Part shown: piece by piece, positions 33,762 to 42,647 of the stretch | Layout: each line of letters opens with the position of its first letter | How positions within the stretch are numbered: position 1 is the stretch's first letter | NCBI GenBank assembly: GCA_050008465.1 | Contig: JBEKMO010000015.1 | Span: forward strand, 71,490-135,489 | Origin: Fen-330 sp050008465 | GTDB lineage: Bacteria; Acidobacteriota; Terriglobia; Bryobacterales; Bryobacteraceae | Reading direction: 5' to 3' | DNA length: 64,000 nucleotides | Made by a program: the position numbers and the translations under genes | The notes under the pieces: model-generated | The model's database searches: none | What the model was told of the DNA's origin: nothing | Seen by the model: the letters and a program-made list of their open reading frames with translations, nothing else

Positions 33762-35792
33762 ATGGCACATTTTCGTCCATCGTCTCTTAGGTTTACAGTT
33801 CCCCTGCTGATGCTGCCATTGGCAGCACTAATGGCAGCCGATCGGGCCAAGAAACCCGGGTATACCGGCCAGTTGCAGGCGTCTCACCTGGACTCTATTC
33901 AGGTGGACTTCATCCGACCGGGTATCGTGGTCAAGATCGTGTCGGCCAGCATCGGGCAGGATGGCACCATCACCGCCCGCGTCAACATAACCGATCCCAA
34001 GGGGCTGCCGCTCGATAGGGACGGAGTCTATACGCCGGGCCCCGTCTCCATGAGTTTCATCGCTGCCTATATTCCGGCCAATCAGAGACAGTACGTTTCC
34101 TACACCACAACCACCGCCAAAGCGACGTTGAACAACAATCCCTCTCAGATCCAGGCGGCCAATGATTCCGGGGGGACTTTCACGAAGAACGGCGACGGCG
34201 ACTACAGTTATACGTTCAAAACCAAAGCGCCTGCTGGCTTTGACGCCACCGCTACACATGCCATCGGCGTTTCCGCCCAGCGCAATCTGACCGAGTTCAT
34301 GACCTATGACGAATGGAGTGAGACGGCCAACGACGTTTTCAACTTCGTTCCGAACGGCGCCCCGGTGACGGTGGTCCGGTCGGTGGTCGGAACCGATGCC
34401 TGCAACAATTGCCACAACCCATTGATCGGGCATGGCGGATCGCGCTTGAAGGTCGAGCTTTGCATCCTCTGTCACACGCCGCAGACGGTGAACCCGGACA
34501 CGTTGCTCACACAGGACATGCCCGTTTTGATCCACAAGATCCACATGGGATCGAGCTTGCCCAGCGTGAAGGCTGGAACCCCGTACCGGATCTGGCACCG
34601 CGGCCAATGGTCGGACTTCTCCACCGTCGTCTTCCCGCAGGATATCCGCAACTGCACCACCTGCCACGCGGCGGGGCCCGCGCAGGCCGACAACTGGAAG
34701 ACGAAGCCTAGCCGCGCGGTGTGCGGTTCCTGCCACGACGATGTCAACTTCGCCACTGGTCAGAATCACGTTGACTACCCGGTATTCGACGACAACGGGT
34801 GCGCGAATTGCCACAGTTCACAGGCTACGAGGGACTTGGACGCCTCGATTCCCGGCGCCCACGTGGTTCCCAACAACTCGGCTTCACTCCCCGGAATCGT
34901 CACGCAGGTCCTGAGGGTGGATAGCACCGTTCCCGGCTCCGCCCCCACCGTAACCTTTAGCGTGGCCGACAAAGCCGGCAACCCGGTCGACATCAGCAAA
35001 CTGACGCAAATCCGAGTGGTTCTCGCCGGTCCCAACACCGATTACCAGACCGGCGCCGGCGGAATCAGGGTCTCCGAGGATCCCAGCAAAACGCCGGGCA
35101 GCAATGGCGTCTACAAGTACACCATGACCAACAAGATCCCGACCGCTGCGGCGGGCTCGTACACGGTATCCATCGAGGCCCGCAATACGGTGACGCTGTT
35201 CCCAGGGACATTGGACCAGACCAGCGCCACCGACAGCGCCAAGCCCGTCGAGTTCTACTTCTCCGTGGACAAGAGCAAGGTAGCTCCAAGACGCGTTGTC
35301 GTAGCGACGGAGAAGTGCGCCGCCTGCCACCAGGACCTGAAGTTCGTACACGGCGGCACCCGCGGGGCTACCCAGGAGTGCGTCATCTGCCATAATCCGA
35401 CGCTGGTGGATGGCACCTCCCAGCAGAGCGTCAACCTGGCCTGGCAGATCCACAGCATCCACCGCGGCGACAATCTGGCGAATCCTTACGTCTTGGGAAC
35501 CACCAACTATCAGGAGGTTCGCTTCCCCGGCGACCTGCGCGTTTGCACTACCTGCCACGTCGGTAGCTCCTACCAGCCGGACAACATCGGCGCGGTGGCA
35601 TTGGTGGCCAGTCCAGGCGGGTTTACGCCGACCACCCCTCCGATCTCGGCCGCCTGCCAGGGCTGCCACGACGACAAAGCGACCGCATCGCACGCTCTGA
35701 TCAACTCAAATTCGCTCGGCGAGAGCTGTGTGATTTGTCATGGACAGGATGACACCTTCTCCGTGGATAAGGTCCATTCAAGGACTCAGTAG
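33762..35792 (+). CDS. OmcA/MtrC-family decaheme c-type cytochrome
   Basis: 676 residues with a signal peptide (1-27) and exactly ten CxxCH heme sites in two groups: five in the first half (CNNCH, CILCH, CTTCH, CGSCH, CANCH) and five in the second (CAACH, CVICH, CTTCH, CQGCH, CVICH), separated by beta-rich domains. This is the layout of OmcA/MtrC surface cytochromes, which pass electrons to minerals or other external acceptors. No lipobox cysteine is seen, so attachment is unclear. MtrA/MtrB-type partners are absent from the window. AGGAGA precedes the start; the longer frame from 33456 lacks support. Confidence 0.9.
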   Translation: MAHFRPSSLRFTVPLLMLPLAALMAADRAKKPGYTGQLQASHLDSIQVDFIRPGIVVKIVSASIGQDGTITARVNITDPKGLPLDRDGVYTPGPVSMSFIAAYIPANQRQYVSYTTTTAKATLNNNPSQIQAANDSGGTFTKNGDGDYSYTFKTKAPAGFDATATHAIGVSAQRNLTEFMTYDEWSETANDVFNFVPNGAPVTVVRSVVGTDACNNCHNPLIGHGGSRLKVELCILCHTPQTVNPDTLLTQDMPVLIHKIHMGSSLPSVKAGTPYRIWHRGQWSDFSTVVFPQDIRNCTTCHAAGPAQADNWKTKPSRAVCGSCHDDVNFATGQNHVDYPVFDDNGCANCHSSQATRDLDASIPGAHVVPNNSASLPGIVTQVLRVDSTVPGSAPTVTFSVADKAGNPVDISKLTQIRVVLAGPNTDYQTGAGGIRVSEDPSKTPGSNGVYKYTMTNKIPTAAAGSYTVSIEARNTVTLFPGTLDQTSATDSAKPVEFYFSVDKSKVAPRRVVVATEKCAACHQDLKFVHGGTRGATQECVICHNPTLVDGTSQQSVNLAWQIHSIHRGDNLANPYVLGTTNYQEVRFPGDLRVCTTCHVGSSYQPDNIGAVALVASPGGFTPTTPPISAACQGCHDDKATASHALINSNSLGESCVICHGQDDTFSVDKVHSRTQ

Positions 35793-36251
35793 TCCAGCGG
35801 CAACCTCTCTGGGGTCGTCAGATGGAATCATCAGGCGATCCCAGGAGGGAATCGCTAGCGTCACTCCTCGGCAATTCACTGAATCGACCGATCCCGAACT
35901 GGCAGTCGATATTGACGGCTCTGGAGCGTGAACCGCTCTTGGCAGCAGGGCACATCCACCTCTTCGCATTCTCGACCACCCAATCCGAGAGCTGTCGCGA
36001 AATCCCTTTCCCACCAGCAAGCGCCCACGAGGTCCGGTTCCGGGAACCGGCTGAGGCTTTTCAACGCGCCCCACTACCGGCGTTTCGGATGCCAAGGGCA
36101 CGGTTTCAGCCGTGCCCTCTTTGCCTGCGGACCGCCCTACTTTCGTCTCTGCTATAGTCAAAAGGTTGGTTCCAAACTGGTGGCAATCCATGCCGGGGGG
36201 GCGGGTTTGCGACCCACCCCTACGCGCACGAGAGATAACAAGGAGGCAGGC
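35793..36251. other. Intergenic region upstream of the molybdenum hydroxylase operon
   Basis: No gene is recognised. A 9-bp stem AGGGCACGG/CCGTGCCCT (36095-36118) followed by CTCTTT could end transcription of the cytochrome gene, and TATAGT at 36153-36158 is a candidate -10 for the downstream operon. Confidence 0.5.
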
Positions 36252-36896
36252 GTGAGTCGAAAGAAGGAGCCAGAGGAGCAAGCCACGACCAGGGCCGGTT
36301 TCTCGCGCCGCGGTTTCATCCGCGGAGTCGGGTTGGGGAGCGGCGCGCTGGGCGTCGGCGTCCTGGAGGGGGAGGCGGCGGCACAAGCGCCGGGGGGCCG
36401 GGTGGCCGGTCCCGGTGCGGCGCCGGTGACGCTGAAAGTGAACGGCAAGGAGCACAAGCTCAGCCTCGAGCCGCGCGTGACCCTGTTGGACGCGCTGCGC
36501 GACCGGCTGGGCTACACCGGAGCCAAGAAAGTGTGCGACCGCGGAGTGTGCGGGGCCTGCACGGTGATGCTGGACGGCAAGGCTGTGTACGCGTGCAACG
36601 TGCTGGCCATCGAGGCCCAAGGCAAGGAGATCCAGACCGTCGAGAGTCTCTCGGAGGGCGGCACGTTTCATCCGGTGATCAAGGCGTTCGTGGACAACGA
36701 CGCGCAGCAGTGCGGGTTCTGCACTCCGGGATTCGTGATGGCGGCCAAAGCGTTTCTGGAGCAGAATCCGAATCCCTCCTACGAGCAGGTCAAGGCCGGT
36801 CTGGGCGGCAACCTGTGCCGCTGCGGAACTTACATGGGCGTGCGGAAAGCGGTGTTGCAGGCCGCCAAAGAGATGAAAGGAGCACAGCATGCCTGA
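36252..36896 (+). CDS. Molybdenum hydroxylase [2Fe-2S] subunit with Tat signal (YagT-like)
   Basis: 214 residues. A twin-arginine signal (FSRRGFIRGVGLGSGAL) precedes a plant-ferredoxin-type domain (CDRGVCGACTVMLDG) and a [2Fe-2S]-binding helical domain (CGFCTPGFVMAAK and LCRCGTYMG), so two clusters are expected. It carries electrons between the molybdenum site and the flavin subunit. The GTG start at 36252 is preceded by AGGAGG. It overlaps the large-subunit gene by 8 bases. The Tat motif implies a periplasmic enzyme, as for E. coli PaoABC. Confidence 0.92.
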   Translation: MSRKKEPEEQATTRAGFSRRGFIRGVGLGSGALGVGVLEGEAAAQAPGGRVAGPGAAPVTLKVNGKEHKLSLEPRVTLLDALRDRLGYTGAKKVCDRGVCGACTVMLDGKAVYACNVLAIEAQGKEIQTVESLSEGGTFHPVIKAFVDNDAQQCGFCTPGFVMAAKAFLEQNPNPSYEQVKAGLGGNLCRCGTYMGVRKAVLQAAKEMKGAQHA

Positions 36897-39048
36897 CACT
36901 CCCGATTACAGTTGGCCTCCGGTCGAGAAACGGCGGGTGATCGGCAAGCGCACCTCGCGCCTGGATGGCTACGCCAAGAGTTCCGGGAAGGCAACCTACG
37001 CTTACGATGTCCAGCGGCCGGGGATGTTGTATGGCGCGGTGCTGACCTGCCCTCACGCGCATGCGCGGCTCAGCAGCATCGATGGGGGCGCGGCCGGGAA
37101 ATCCACGGGCGTGACGGCGATGGAACTGCTGGCCACGCCGGGCGAAGAGATCCACTACGCCGGCTATGAGGTGGCGGCGGTGGCGGCGACCTCGGAAGAG
37201 CTGGCCCGAGACGCGCTGCGGAAGATCAAGGTGGAGTACGAGGTGCTGCCGCACCTGGTCAGCGAGCGGGATCTCGCGAAAGCCGGCAGCCGCGCCAAGC
37301 CGAGCGGCGAGCAGGTGACGGGCGACCCGGACCAGGCGTTCAAGGACGCCGATGCGGTCTCGGAAGGCTTCTACGGCATTCCGGTGCTCAACCACTGCTG
37401 CCTGGAGGCGCACGGCCAGGTGATCGAGTGGAAAGGCGATCAGTTCGAATACTGGCCTTCGACCCAGAACCTCTCGGGAATTGGCGGCGACCTGGCGAAG
37501 GTGCTGGAAATCCCGGCCACCAGCGTTCACGCTCACATGGACGTGATGGGCGGAGGGTTCGGCAGCAAGTTCGGGCACGACCGCTGGGGCGAGTTTGGCG
37601 CGCGTCTCTCCAAGAAGAGCGGCGGGCGCGCGGTGAAGCTGTTCCTGGATCGCTCCACGGAGTTGCAGATCGCCGGCAACCGGCCCTCGTTGTTCGGCAA
37701 GGTCAAGCTGGGCGCGAAGAAGGACGGCACGATGACGGTGTGGCAGTCGCAGAGTTGGGCGACGGGCGGAGTCGGCGGGGGCGGTCTGCCCGCGGGCCAA
37801 CTGCCATACATTTTCCGCGGCGTGCCGAACAAGCGGATGACGCACACTTCGGTGTCGGTGAATGCCGCCGAGGAGCGGGCCTGGCGCGCGCCGAACAATC
37901 CGCAGCTCTCCTATCTGACCTGCACCGCGATGGAGGACCTGGCCGCCAAGCTGAACATGGACCCGGTGGCGTTCTTCGACAAGAACCTCCAGTACGCAGG
38001 CAAGATTCCGGGGCCGGAGGTGTATCGGGCGCAGTTGAGGAAGGCCGCTGAGCTGGCGGAGTGGGCCAGGCTATGGCATCCGCGTGGGCAGTCCGGATCG
38101 GGCAGCATCAAGCGGGGGCTGGGCATCGGCTTCAACCAGTGGGGAGGCTTGGGACATCCGAGCAAGTGCCTGACGACGATCAACCCGGACGGCACGGTGA
38201 AGGTGGAGCTGGGCAGCCAGGATCTGGGCACCGGGACGCGCACCGTGATCGGAATGGTGGCGGCGGAAACGCTGGGGCTGCCGGTGGGCGCGATCCAGGT
38301 GCGGATCGGAGACACCAAGTATCCGCCGTCGGGCGCATCGGGCGGTTCGACAACGGTGGGCGGCGTATCGGCCTCGACGCGCAAGTCGGCCATGAACGCG
38401 CTGGTGAAGCTGTTCGAGGCGGTGGCTCCGGCGCTCGGCGTCCCAGCGGACCAACTGGAAGCCGCCGACAGCAAGATCCAGGTGAAGGGCAACCCTTCCA
38501 AGAATTTGAACTGGAAGGCAGCGTGCAGGAAGCTGGGCACGAAGACCATCGCGGAAATGGGCGAGAACGCGCAACGGGGCCCGGGCGGGCTGATCGGCTC
38601 GGGAGTGGGCGGAGTGCAGATCGCCGACGTGAGCGTGGACACCGAAACGGGCATCGTCAAAATGAACCGGGTGGTGGCGGTGCAGGACTGCGGGCTGGTC
38701 ATCAACCCGAAGACGGCCGAGAGCCAGTGCTTCGGGGCGGTCCTGCTGAGCATCAGCGGCGCGCTCACCGAGGAGCGCATCATGGACCCGGTGACCGGGC
38801 GGATTCTGAACGCCGACATGGAGTTCTATAAGCTGACCGGGATCGGCGACGTGGGGGAGATTATCGTGCATCTGAACCGCGAGCCGGAGCACGACAAGCG
38901 GGGTGTGATCGGGCTGGGCGAGCCGCCGGTGATCGGCGGGATCGCCGCGATCGCCAACGCCGTGACCAACGCGATCGGGGTACGCCCGCCGGTGGTTCCA
39001 TTGACGCCCGACAAAGTGCTGGCGGCGCTGGAAAGGAGGAACGCCTGA
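36889..39048 (+). CDS. Molybdenum hydroxylase large (molybdopterin-binding) subunit
   Basis: 719 residues of the xanthine dehydrogenase/aldehyde oxidoreductase family, close in length to YagR/PaoC. Seen motifs are the a/b-hammerhead domain (residues 20-120), MGGGFGSKFGHD, WRAPNNPQLSYL, GSQDLGTGTRT and the C-terminal GLGEPPVIGG with the catalytic Glu. It holds the molybdenum cytosine dinucleotide cofactor and hydroxylates aldehydes or heteroaromatics; the substrate is not evident. No Tat signal of its own, so it is probably exported with the Fe-S subunit. The stop shares a base with the next start (TGATG). Confidence 0.92.
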   Translation: MPDTPDYSWPPVEKRRVIGKRTSRLDGYAKSSGKATYAYDVQRPGMLYGAVLTCPHAHARLSSIDGGAAGKSTGVTAMELLATPGEEIHYAGYEVAAVAATSEELARDALRKIKVEYEVLPHLVSERDLAKAGSRAKPSGEQVTGDPDQAFKDADAVSEGFYGIPVLNHCCLEAHGQVIEWKGDQFEYWPSTQNLSGIGGDLAKVLEIPATSVHAHMDVMGGGFGSKFGHDRWGEFGARLSKKSGGRAVKLFLDRSTELQIAGNRPSLFGKVKLGAKKDGTMTVWQSQSWATGGVGGGGLPAGQLPYIFRGVPNKRMTHTSVSVNAAEERAWRAPNNPQLSYLTCTAMEDLAAKLNMDPVAFFDKNLQYAGKIPGPEVYRAQLRKAAELAEWARLWHPRGQSGSGSIKRGLGIGFNQWGGLGHPSKCLTTINPDGTVKVELGSQDLGTGTRTVIGMVAAETLGLPVGAIQVRIGDTKYPPSGASGGSTTVGGVSASTRKSAMNALVKLFEAVAPALGVPADQLEAADSKIQVKGNPSKNLNWKAACRKLGTKTIAEMGENAQRGPGGLIGSGVGGVQIADVSVDTETGIVKMNRVVAVQDCGLVINPKTAESQCFGAVLLSISGALTEERIMDPVTGRILNADMEFYKLTGIGDVGEIIVHLNREPEHDKRGVIGLGEPPVIGGIAAIANAVTNAIGVRPPVVPLTPDKVLAALERRNA

Positions 39049-40034
39049 TGCAAGCCTTTGAGTACGGGAATCCAACCACGGTTCAGGAGGCGCTAGGCCT
39101 GCTCGGGAAGCGCTGGGAAGACGCGAACATCCTGGCGGGCGGGACCGACCTCGTGAGCCTGATGAAGGACTACATCCAGACGCCTAAGCGGGTGGTGAGC
39201 CTGAAGGGCGTCCAAGAGCTGGGAGGGATCTCCAAGACGGCGGCGGGGCTGCGCATCGGCGCGATGGTCACGCTGGCGGAGCTGCTGGCGAACGCCGGAG
39301 TGCGGGCGGAGTATCCTTCGCTGGCCGAGGCCGCGCGCGGAGTGGCGAGCATGCAGCTCCGCAATGTGGGGACGGTGGGCGGCGACCTGTGCCAGCGGCC
39401 GCGGTGTTGGTACTTCCGGCTGGGCTACGGGCTGCTGGCGAAAGGCCCGAACGGGGAGAGCCTGGTGGAGAAAGGCGATAACCGCTACCACGCGATCTTC
39501 GACAACAAGGGGCCGGCATACTTCGTGAGCGCATCGAGTTTCGGGCCGGCGCTGGTGGCCTTGGGGGCCAAGGTGAAACTGGTGTCGGCGACGGGAAGCC
39601 GCGACCTGCCGGTGGAGAAGTTCTTCCTGACGCCACGGGACGAGAAGACGCGGGAGAACGCGCTCCAGCCGGGCGAGATCCTGACGGAGATCCTGGTGCC
39701 GCCGGCCGCGGGCGTGCGGAATGCGACCTATGAAGTGCGGCAGAAGGAGGCGCTGGACTGGCCGCTGGCAGCCGCAGCCGTGGCGCTGAAGATGAAGGGC
39801 GGCGCGGTGGCCAGCGCGCGGATCGTGCTGGGCCACGTGGCGCCGGCGCCGTGGCGCGCGCTGGCGGCGGAAAAAGCGCTGACCGGCAAGGTGGTGAACG
39901 CGGCGGTGGCGGAAGCGGCCGGGAAGGCGGCGGTCGAGGGCGCGACGCCGCTCGGCGGGAACGCCTACAAGGTCCAGTTGGCGCGGGTGGCGGTGAAACG
40001 CGCGCTGCTGGAGGCGGTGAAGGCGAGGGCGTAG
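39048..40034 (+). CDS. Molybdenum hydroxylase FAD-binding subunit
   Basis: 328 residues of the CO-dehydrogenase M / PaoB type. FAD-binding motifs are ILAGGTDLV and LRNVGTVGGDLCQRPRCWYF. PaoB and the 4-hydroxybenzoyl-CoA reductase beta subunit bind an extra [4Fe-4S] cluster through four cysteines in a loop here. This protein keeps only the two of CQRPRC and has a loop GLLAKGPNGESLVEKGDNRY without cysteine, so the cluster is probably absent. It is coupled to the large subunit by TGATG. Confidence 0.88.
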   Translation: MQAFEYGNPTTVQEALGLLGKRWEDANILAGGTDLVSLMKDYIQTPKRVVSLKGVQELGGISKTAAGLRIGAMVTLAELLANAGVRAEYPSLAEAARGVASMQLRNVGTVGGDLCQRPRCWYFRLGYGLLAKGPNGESLVEKGDNRYHAIFDNKGPAYFVSASSFGPALVALGAKVKLVSATGSRDLPVEKFFLTPRDEKTRENALQPGEILTEILVPPAAGVRNATYEVRQKEALDWPLAAAAVALKMKGGAVASARIVLGHVAPAPWRALAAEKALTGKVVNAAVAEAAGKAAVEGATPLGGNAYKVQLARVAVKRALLEAVKARA

Positions 40035-40036
40035 GC

Positions 40037-40246
40037 ATGGGGGAAACCGGTTTCCGCGTGATTGGCAGCGACCGTTGCGAGAACCTGCGTTGGAAGGGCC
40101 TGTTCATCGATCCCGAGCAGGAGGCGCCCAGCGGAGGCGACCACATTCTATGGTGTTTGAAGACGCAGCTCGCTCTGGGGCCGGACGGCAAGCTGGTCGA
40201 CAAGTACGAGTGCAACGCGGCGCGGATCTGCTATAAGGCGCTATAG
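40037..40246 (+). CDS. Small conserved-looking protein after the hydroxylase operon
   Basis: 69 residues beginning 3 bases after the FAD-subunit stop. It is rich in Cys and Trp (SDRCENLRWKGLFID; HILWCLKTQ; YECNAARICYKAL), with four cysteines spaced through the chain. There is no signal peptide or known domain. The tight spacing suggests that it belongs to the operon, perhaps in maturation or as a small accessory subunit; that role is inference. Confidence 0.65.
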   Translation: MGETGFRVIGSDRCENLRWKGLFIDPEQEAPSGGDHILWCLKTQLALGPDGKLVDKYECNAARICYKAL

Positions 40247-40266
40247 CGGGAAGGCGTGAGCGGGCC

Positions 40267-40569
40267 ATGCCAGAGCACGCCATGGAATTGGTCGCGGTTC
40301 TGGAGACTGATGATTCGTTCGCTCTGACCCTGGCGAAGGCGTCCCTGGAAGATGCTGGCATCGACTACCTGGTGACCGGAGATGACCCTCGCTACATGGC
40401 GGGGTGGATTCCAAGGGAGTATGGAGGCGGCATGACCCCGTTGGGTCGCTGCTCTTGCCGGATTCAAGTGGCGCCCGAATCCGAAGCCGAGGCCCGTGCG
40501 CTGCTGGAGCCTCTCCAGAAACCTGGTGCAGCCTCGATCGTCGAGGCGGACCCGGAGCCGCATCAGTAA
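40267..40569 (+). CDS. DUF2007-like small protein
   Basis: 100 residues. The pattern MELVAVLETDDSFALTLAKA ... LEDAGIDYLVTGD resembles DUF2007 (putative signal-transducing proteins), which start with a strand, a helix preceding the sequence L(x)xxGI, and a strand. It follows the previous gene by 20 bases. A methionine five codons in (40282) is an alternative start. The role is unknown. Confidence 0.6.
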   Translation: MPEHAMELVAVLETDDSFALTLAKASLEDAGIDYLVTGDDPRYMAGWIPREYGGGMTPLGRCSCRIQVAPESEAEARALLEPLQKPGAASIVEADPEPHQ

Positions 40570-40872
40570 CGGACTGCGGGCGCGACTCAGCATACTTCCG
40601 GTCAAGCGCGACATTTCTGTGGACGCCCGGCATCCCTGATTCTGAGCCGCGCGCGCCAGCAAGCGGTTCTTCCGAACCTCTGGGAGACCGCTCCCTCGCG
40701 GTCGCGGCTCCGAACCCAGCGTAGCGACACGTTCGGACGGCCCGGCAGAATCAAGCACATCCGCTGCTGCTCCACTTTCTTGTCGCGCACCCTACTTCCG
40801 GACCGGGCGAACGGCAGGGCTCCGCATCCTGCTAGAATGGTCTCATCTGGGCTGACCAGAGGAGGCTGTCGG
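40570..40872. other. Intergenic region with GC-skewed repeat-like sequence and promoter
   Basis: No gene is recognised. GACCGCTCCCTCGCGGTCG at 40686-40704 is a hairpin-forming block. TAGAAT at 40833-40838 is a candidate -10 for the DUF1326 gene, and GAGGAGG at 40858-40864 is its ribosome-binding site. Confidence 0.45.
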
Positions 40873-41556
40873 ATGAAACAATTGTTTCGTATCGCTGCGA
40901 GTGTGTTTGCAGGCGGCGCGCTGGTTTATGCGGCCGGAATCCCAAGGACTCAAATCCACGGCGAATATGTCGAGTCGCGCACGGCTGACGTGTACACGGG
41001 GCCGTGCTTCGCGAACGGCGAGGCCAACCAGGTGGGCGACCTGGCGGTGTTGGGCTGGAGCATCCAGCAAGGGACCTGGGAAGGCGTTCCGCTGGATGGA
41101 CTGTCCGTGGCCGGCGTGATCAAGGCCAGCGGGACACTGGGCATCGCCGGCACGGAGTATCCGGTGAAGGCGGTGCTGATCGTGGACGATCGGGCGAATC
41201 CGGAACAGCGGCTGGCGCTGATCGGCTTCGCTCAGCGGATGGGCGGGGACCTGCTCCGGGACATCGTGCGCGTCGAGTACCAGCCCATTACCTTCACGGT
41301 GCGGGACGACAATCCGCACACCGCGCAGGCGTCGCTGAAGGCGGGCAACCTGGCGCAGGTGGCGACGCGCGCCATCACCAGCGCCGACGACATCTGCCAC
41401 AACGAGGAGACGTTCTACCCGCCGCTGACCAAACTGGACCACGCCATGCCCGCCTATACCCTGGCGAACTGGTATGCAGGCCAGGGGCTGGGCACGGAGT
41501 GGAGCAGCCCGGGCAAGCGCAGCGCGTTCGTGGGCAGCTTCCACCTGGAAGAGTAG
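40873..41556 (+). CDS. DUF1326-family exported protein
   Basis: 227 residues. A hydrophobic N-terminus (MKQLFRIAASVFAGGALVYA) looks like a signal peptide. The body carries features of DUF1326 proteins: HGEYVESRTADVYTGPCFAN at the start, WSIQQGTWEGVPLDGL and a central beta-rich part. The family function is unknown. GAGGAGG lies 8 bases before the start. Confidence 0.75.
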   Translation: MKQLFRIAASVFAGGALVYAAGIPRTQIHGEYVESRTADVYTGPCFANGEANQVGDLAVLGWSIQQGTWEGVPLDGLSVAGVIKASGTLGIAGTEYPVKAVLIVDDRANPEQRLALIGFAQRMGGDLLRDIVRVEYQPITFTVRDDNPHTAQASLKAGNLAQVATRAITSADDICHNEETFYPPLTKLDHAMPAYTLANWYAGQGLGTEWSSPGKRSAFVGSFHLEE

Positions 41557-41601
41557 CCCGCGGACCCACCCCGCCGGCCCGCGTGATAGTATCGAGAAGC
41601 A

Positions 41602-42603
41602 ATGGGCGGGATACGCGCGCTGATCACCGGGATCACGGGCCAGGACGGTTCTTACCTGGCGGAGCTTCTGCTGGAAAAGGGCTACGAAGTGCACGGCATG
41701 GTGCGCCGGGTCGCGCTGGAGGACCCGGAACACCGGCTTTCGCGGCTGCTGGCGGTGCTGGGGCGGCTGCACTTGCACGCGGCCTCGCTGGAGAGCTACG
41801 CCAGCATCCACACGTTGATCGAGAAGGTGCAGCCGGAGGAGTGCTACCACCTGGCGGCGCAAAGCTTCGTGAGCTACTCGTTCGACGACGAGTTCTCGAC
41901 GCTGAACGCCAACATCAACGGGACGCACTTCCTGCTGGCGGCGTTGAAAAACTTGGCGCCGCGGTGCCGGTTCTATTTCGCGGGGTCGAGCGAGATGTTC
42001 GGCCATGCCGTCGAGGTGCCGCAGAACGAGCGCACGCCGTTTCACCCGCGTTCCTCATACGGCATCAGCAAAGTGGCGGGGTTCCATCTCACCCGGAACT
42101 ACCGCGAGGCGTACCGGCTGCACGCCTCGAACGGAATCATGTTCAACCACGAGTCCCCGCGGCGCGGATTTGAGTTTGTGACGCGCAAGATTACCTCCGG
42201 CGTGGCTCGGGTGGTTGCGGGCAAGGCGGACCAGGTGCGGCTGGGGAACCTGGAGGCGAAGCGGGACTGGGGGCACGCGCGGGAGTACGTGCAGGCGATG
42301 TGGCTGATGCTACAACAGGCGGAGCCGGACGATTACGTGGTGGCGACCGGCGAGTCGCATTCGGTGCGGGAGTTCGCGGAGCTGGCCTTCGCCTGCGCGG
42401 GGCTGGACTATAGCAAGTACGTGGCCGCGGACCCGGATCTGTACCGGCCGGCCGAGGTCAACGTGCTGCTGGGGGATGCCAGCAAGGCGCGGGAGATCCT
42501 GGGTTGGCGGCACAGCATCGGTTTCCGGGAACTGGTGCGCGAGATGGTGGAAAGCGAGTGCCGGCTGCTGGGAGTGGACGCCGCAGCGCGGGGCGCCGTT
42601 TAG
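41602..42603 (+). CDS. gmd: GDP-mannose 4,6-dehydratase
   Basis: 333 residues of the extended SDR family. NAD(P)-binding ITGITGQDGSYLAELLLEKG, the AAQSFVSYSF block, the catalytic Tyr and Lys in SSYGISKVAGF and the substrate motif FNHESPRRGFEFVTRKI are all present. It converts GDP-mannose to GDP-4-keto-6-deoxymannose, the precursor of GDP-fucose, GDP-rhamnose and similar sugars for surface polysaccharides. No downstream reductase is beside it. A GATAGT box (41585-41590) lies 11 bases before the start. Confidence 0.93.
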   Translation: MGGIRALITGITGQDGSYLAELLLEKGYEVHGMVRRVALEDPEHRLSRLLAVLGRLHLHAASLESYASIHTLIEKVQPEECYHLAAQSFVSYSFDDEFSTLNANINGTHFLLAALKNLAPRCRFYFAGSSEMFGHAVEVPQNERTPFHPRSSYGISKVAGFHLTRNYREAYRLHASNGIMFNHESPRRGFEFVTRKITSGVARVVAGKADQVRLGNLEAKRDWGHAREYVQAMWLMLQQAEPDDYVVATGESHSVREFAELAFACAGLDYSKYVAADPDLYRPAEVNVLLGDASKAREILGWRHSIGFRELVREMVESECRLLGVDAAARGAV

Positions 42604-42647
42604 TCTCCAAGTGGAGGGCGAGAACGGGCTCGCGGAGAAGGGGTTCT

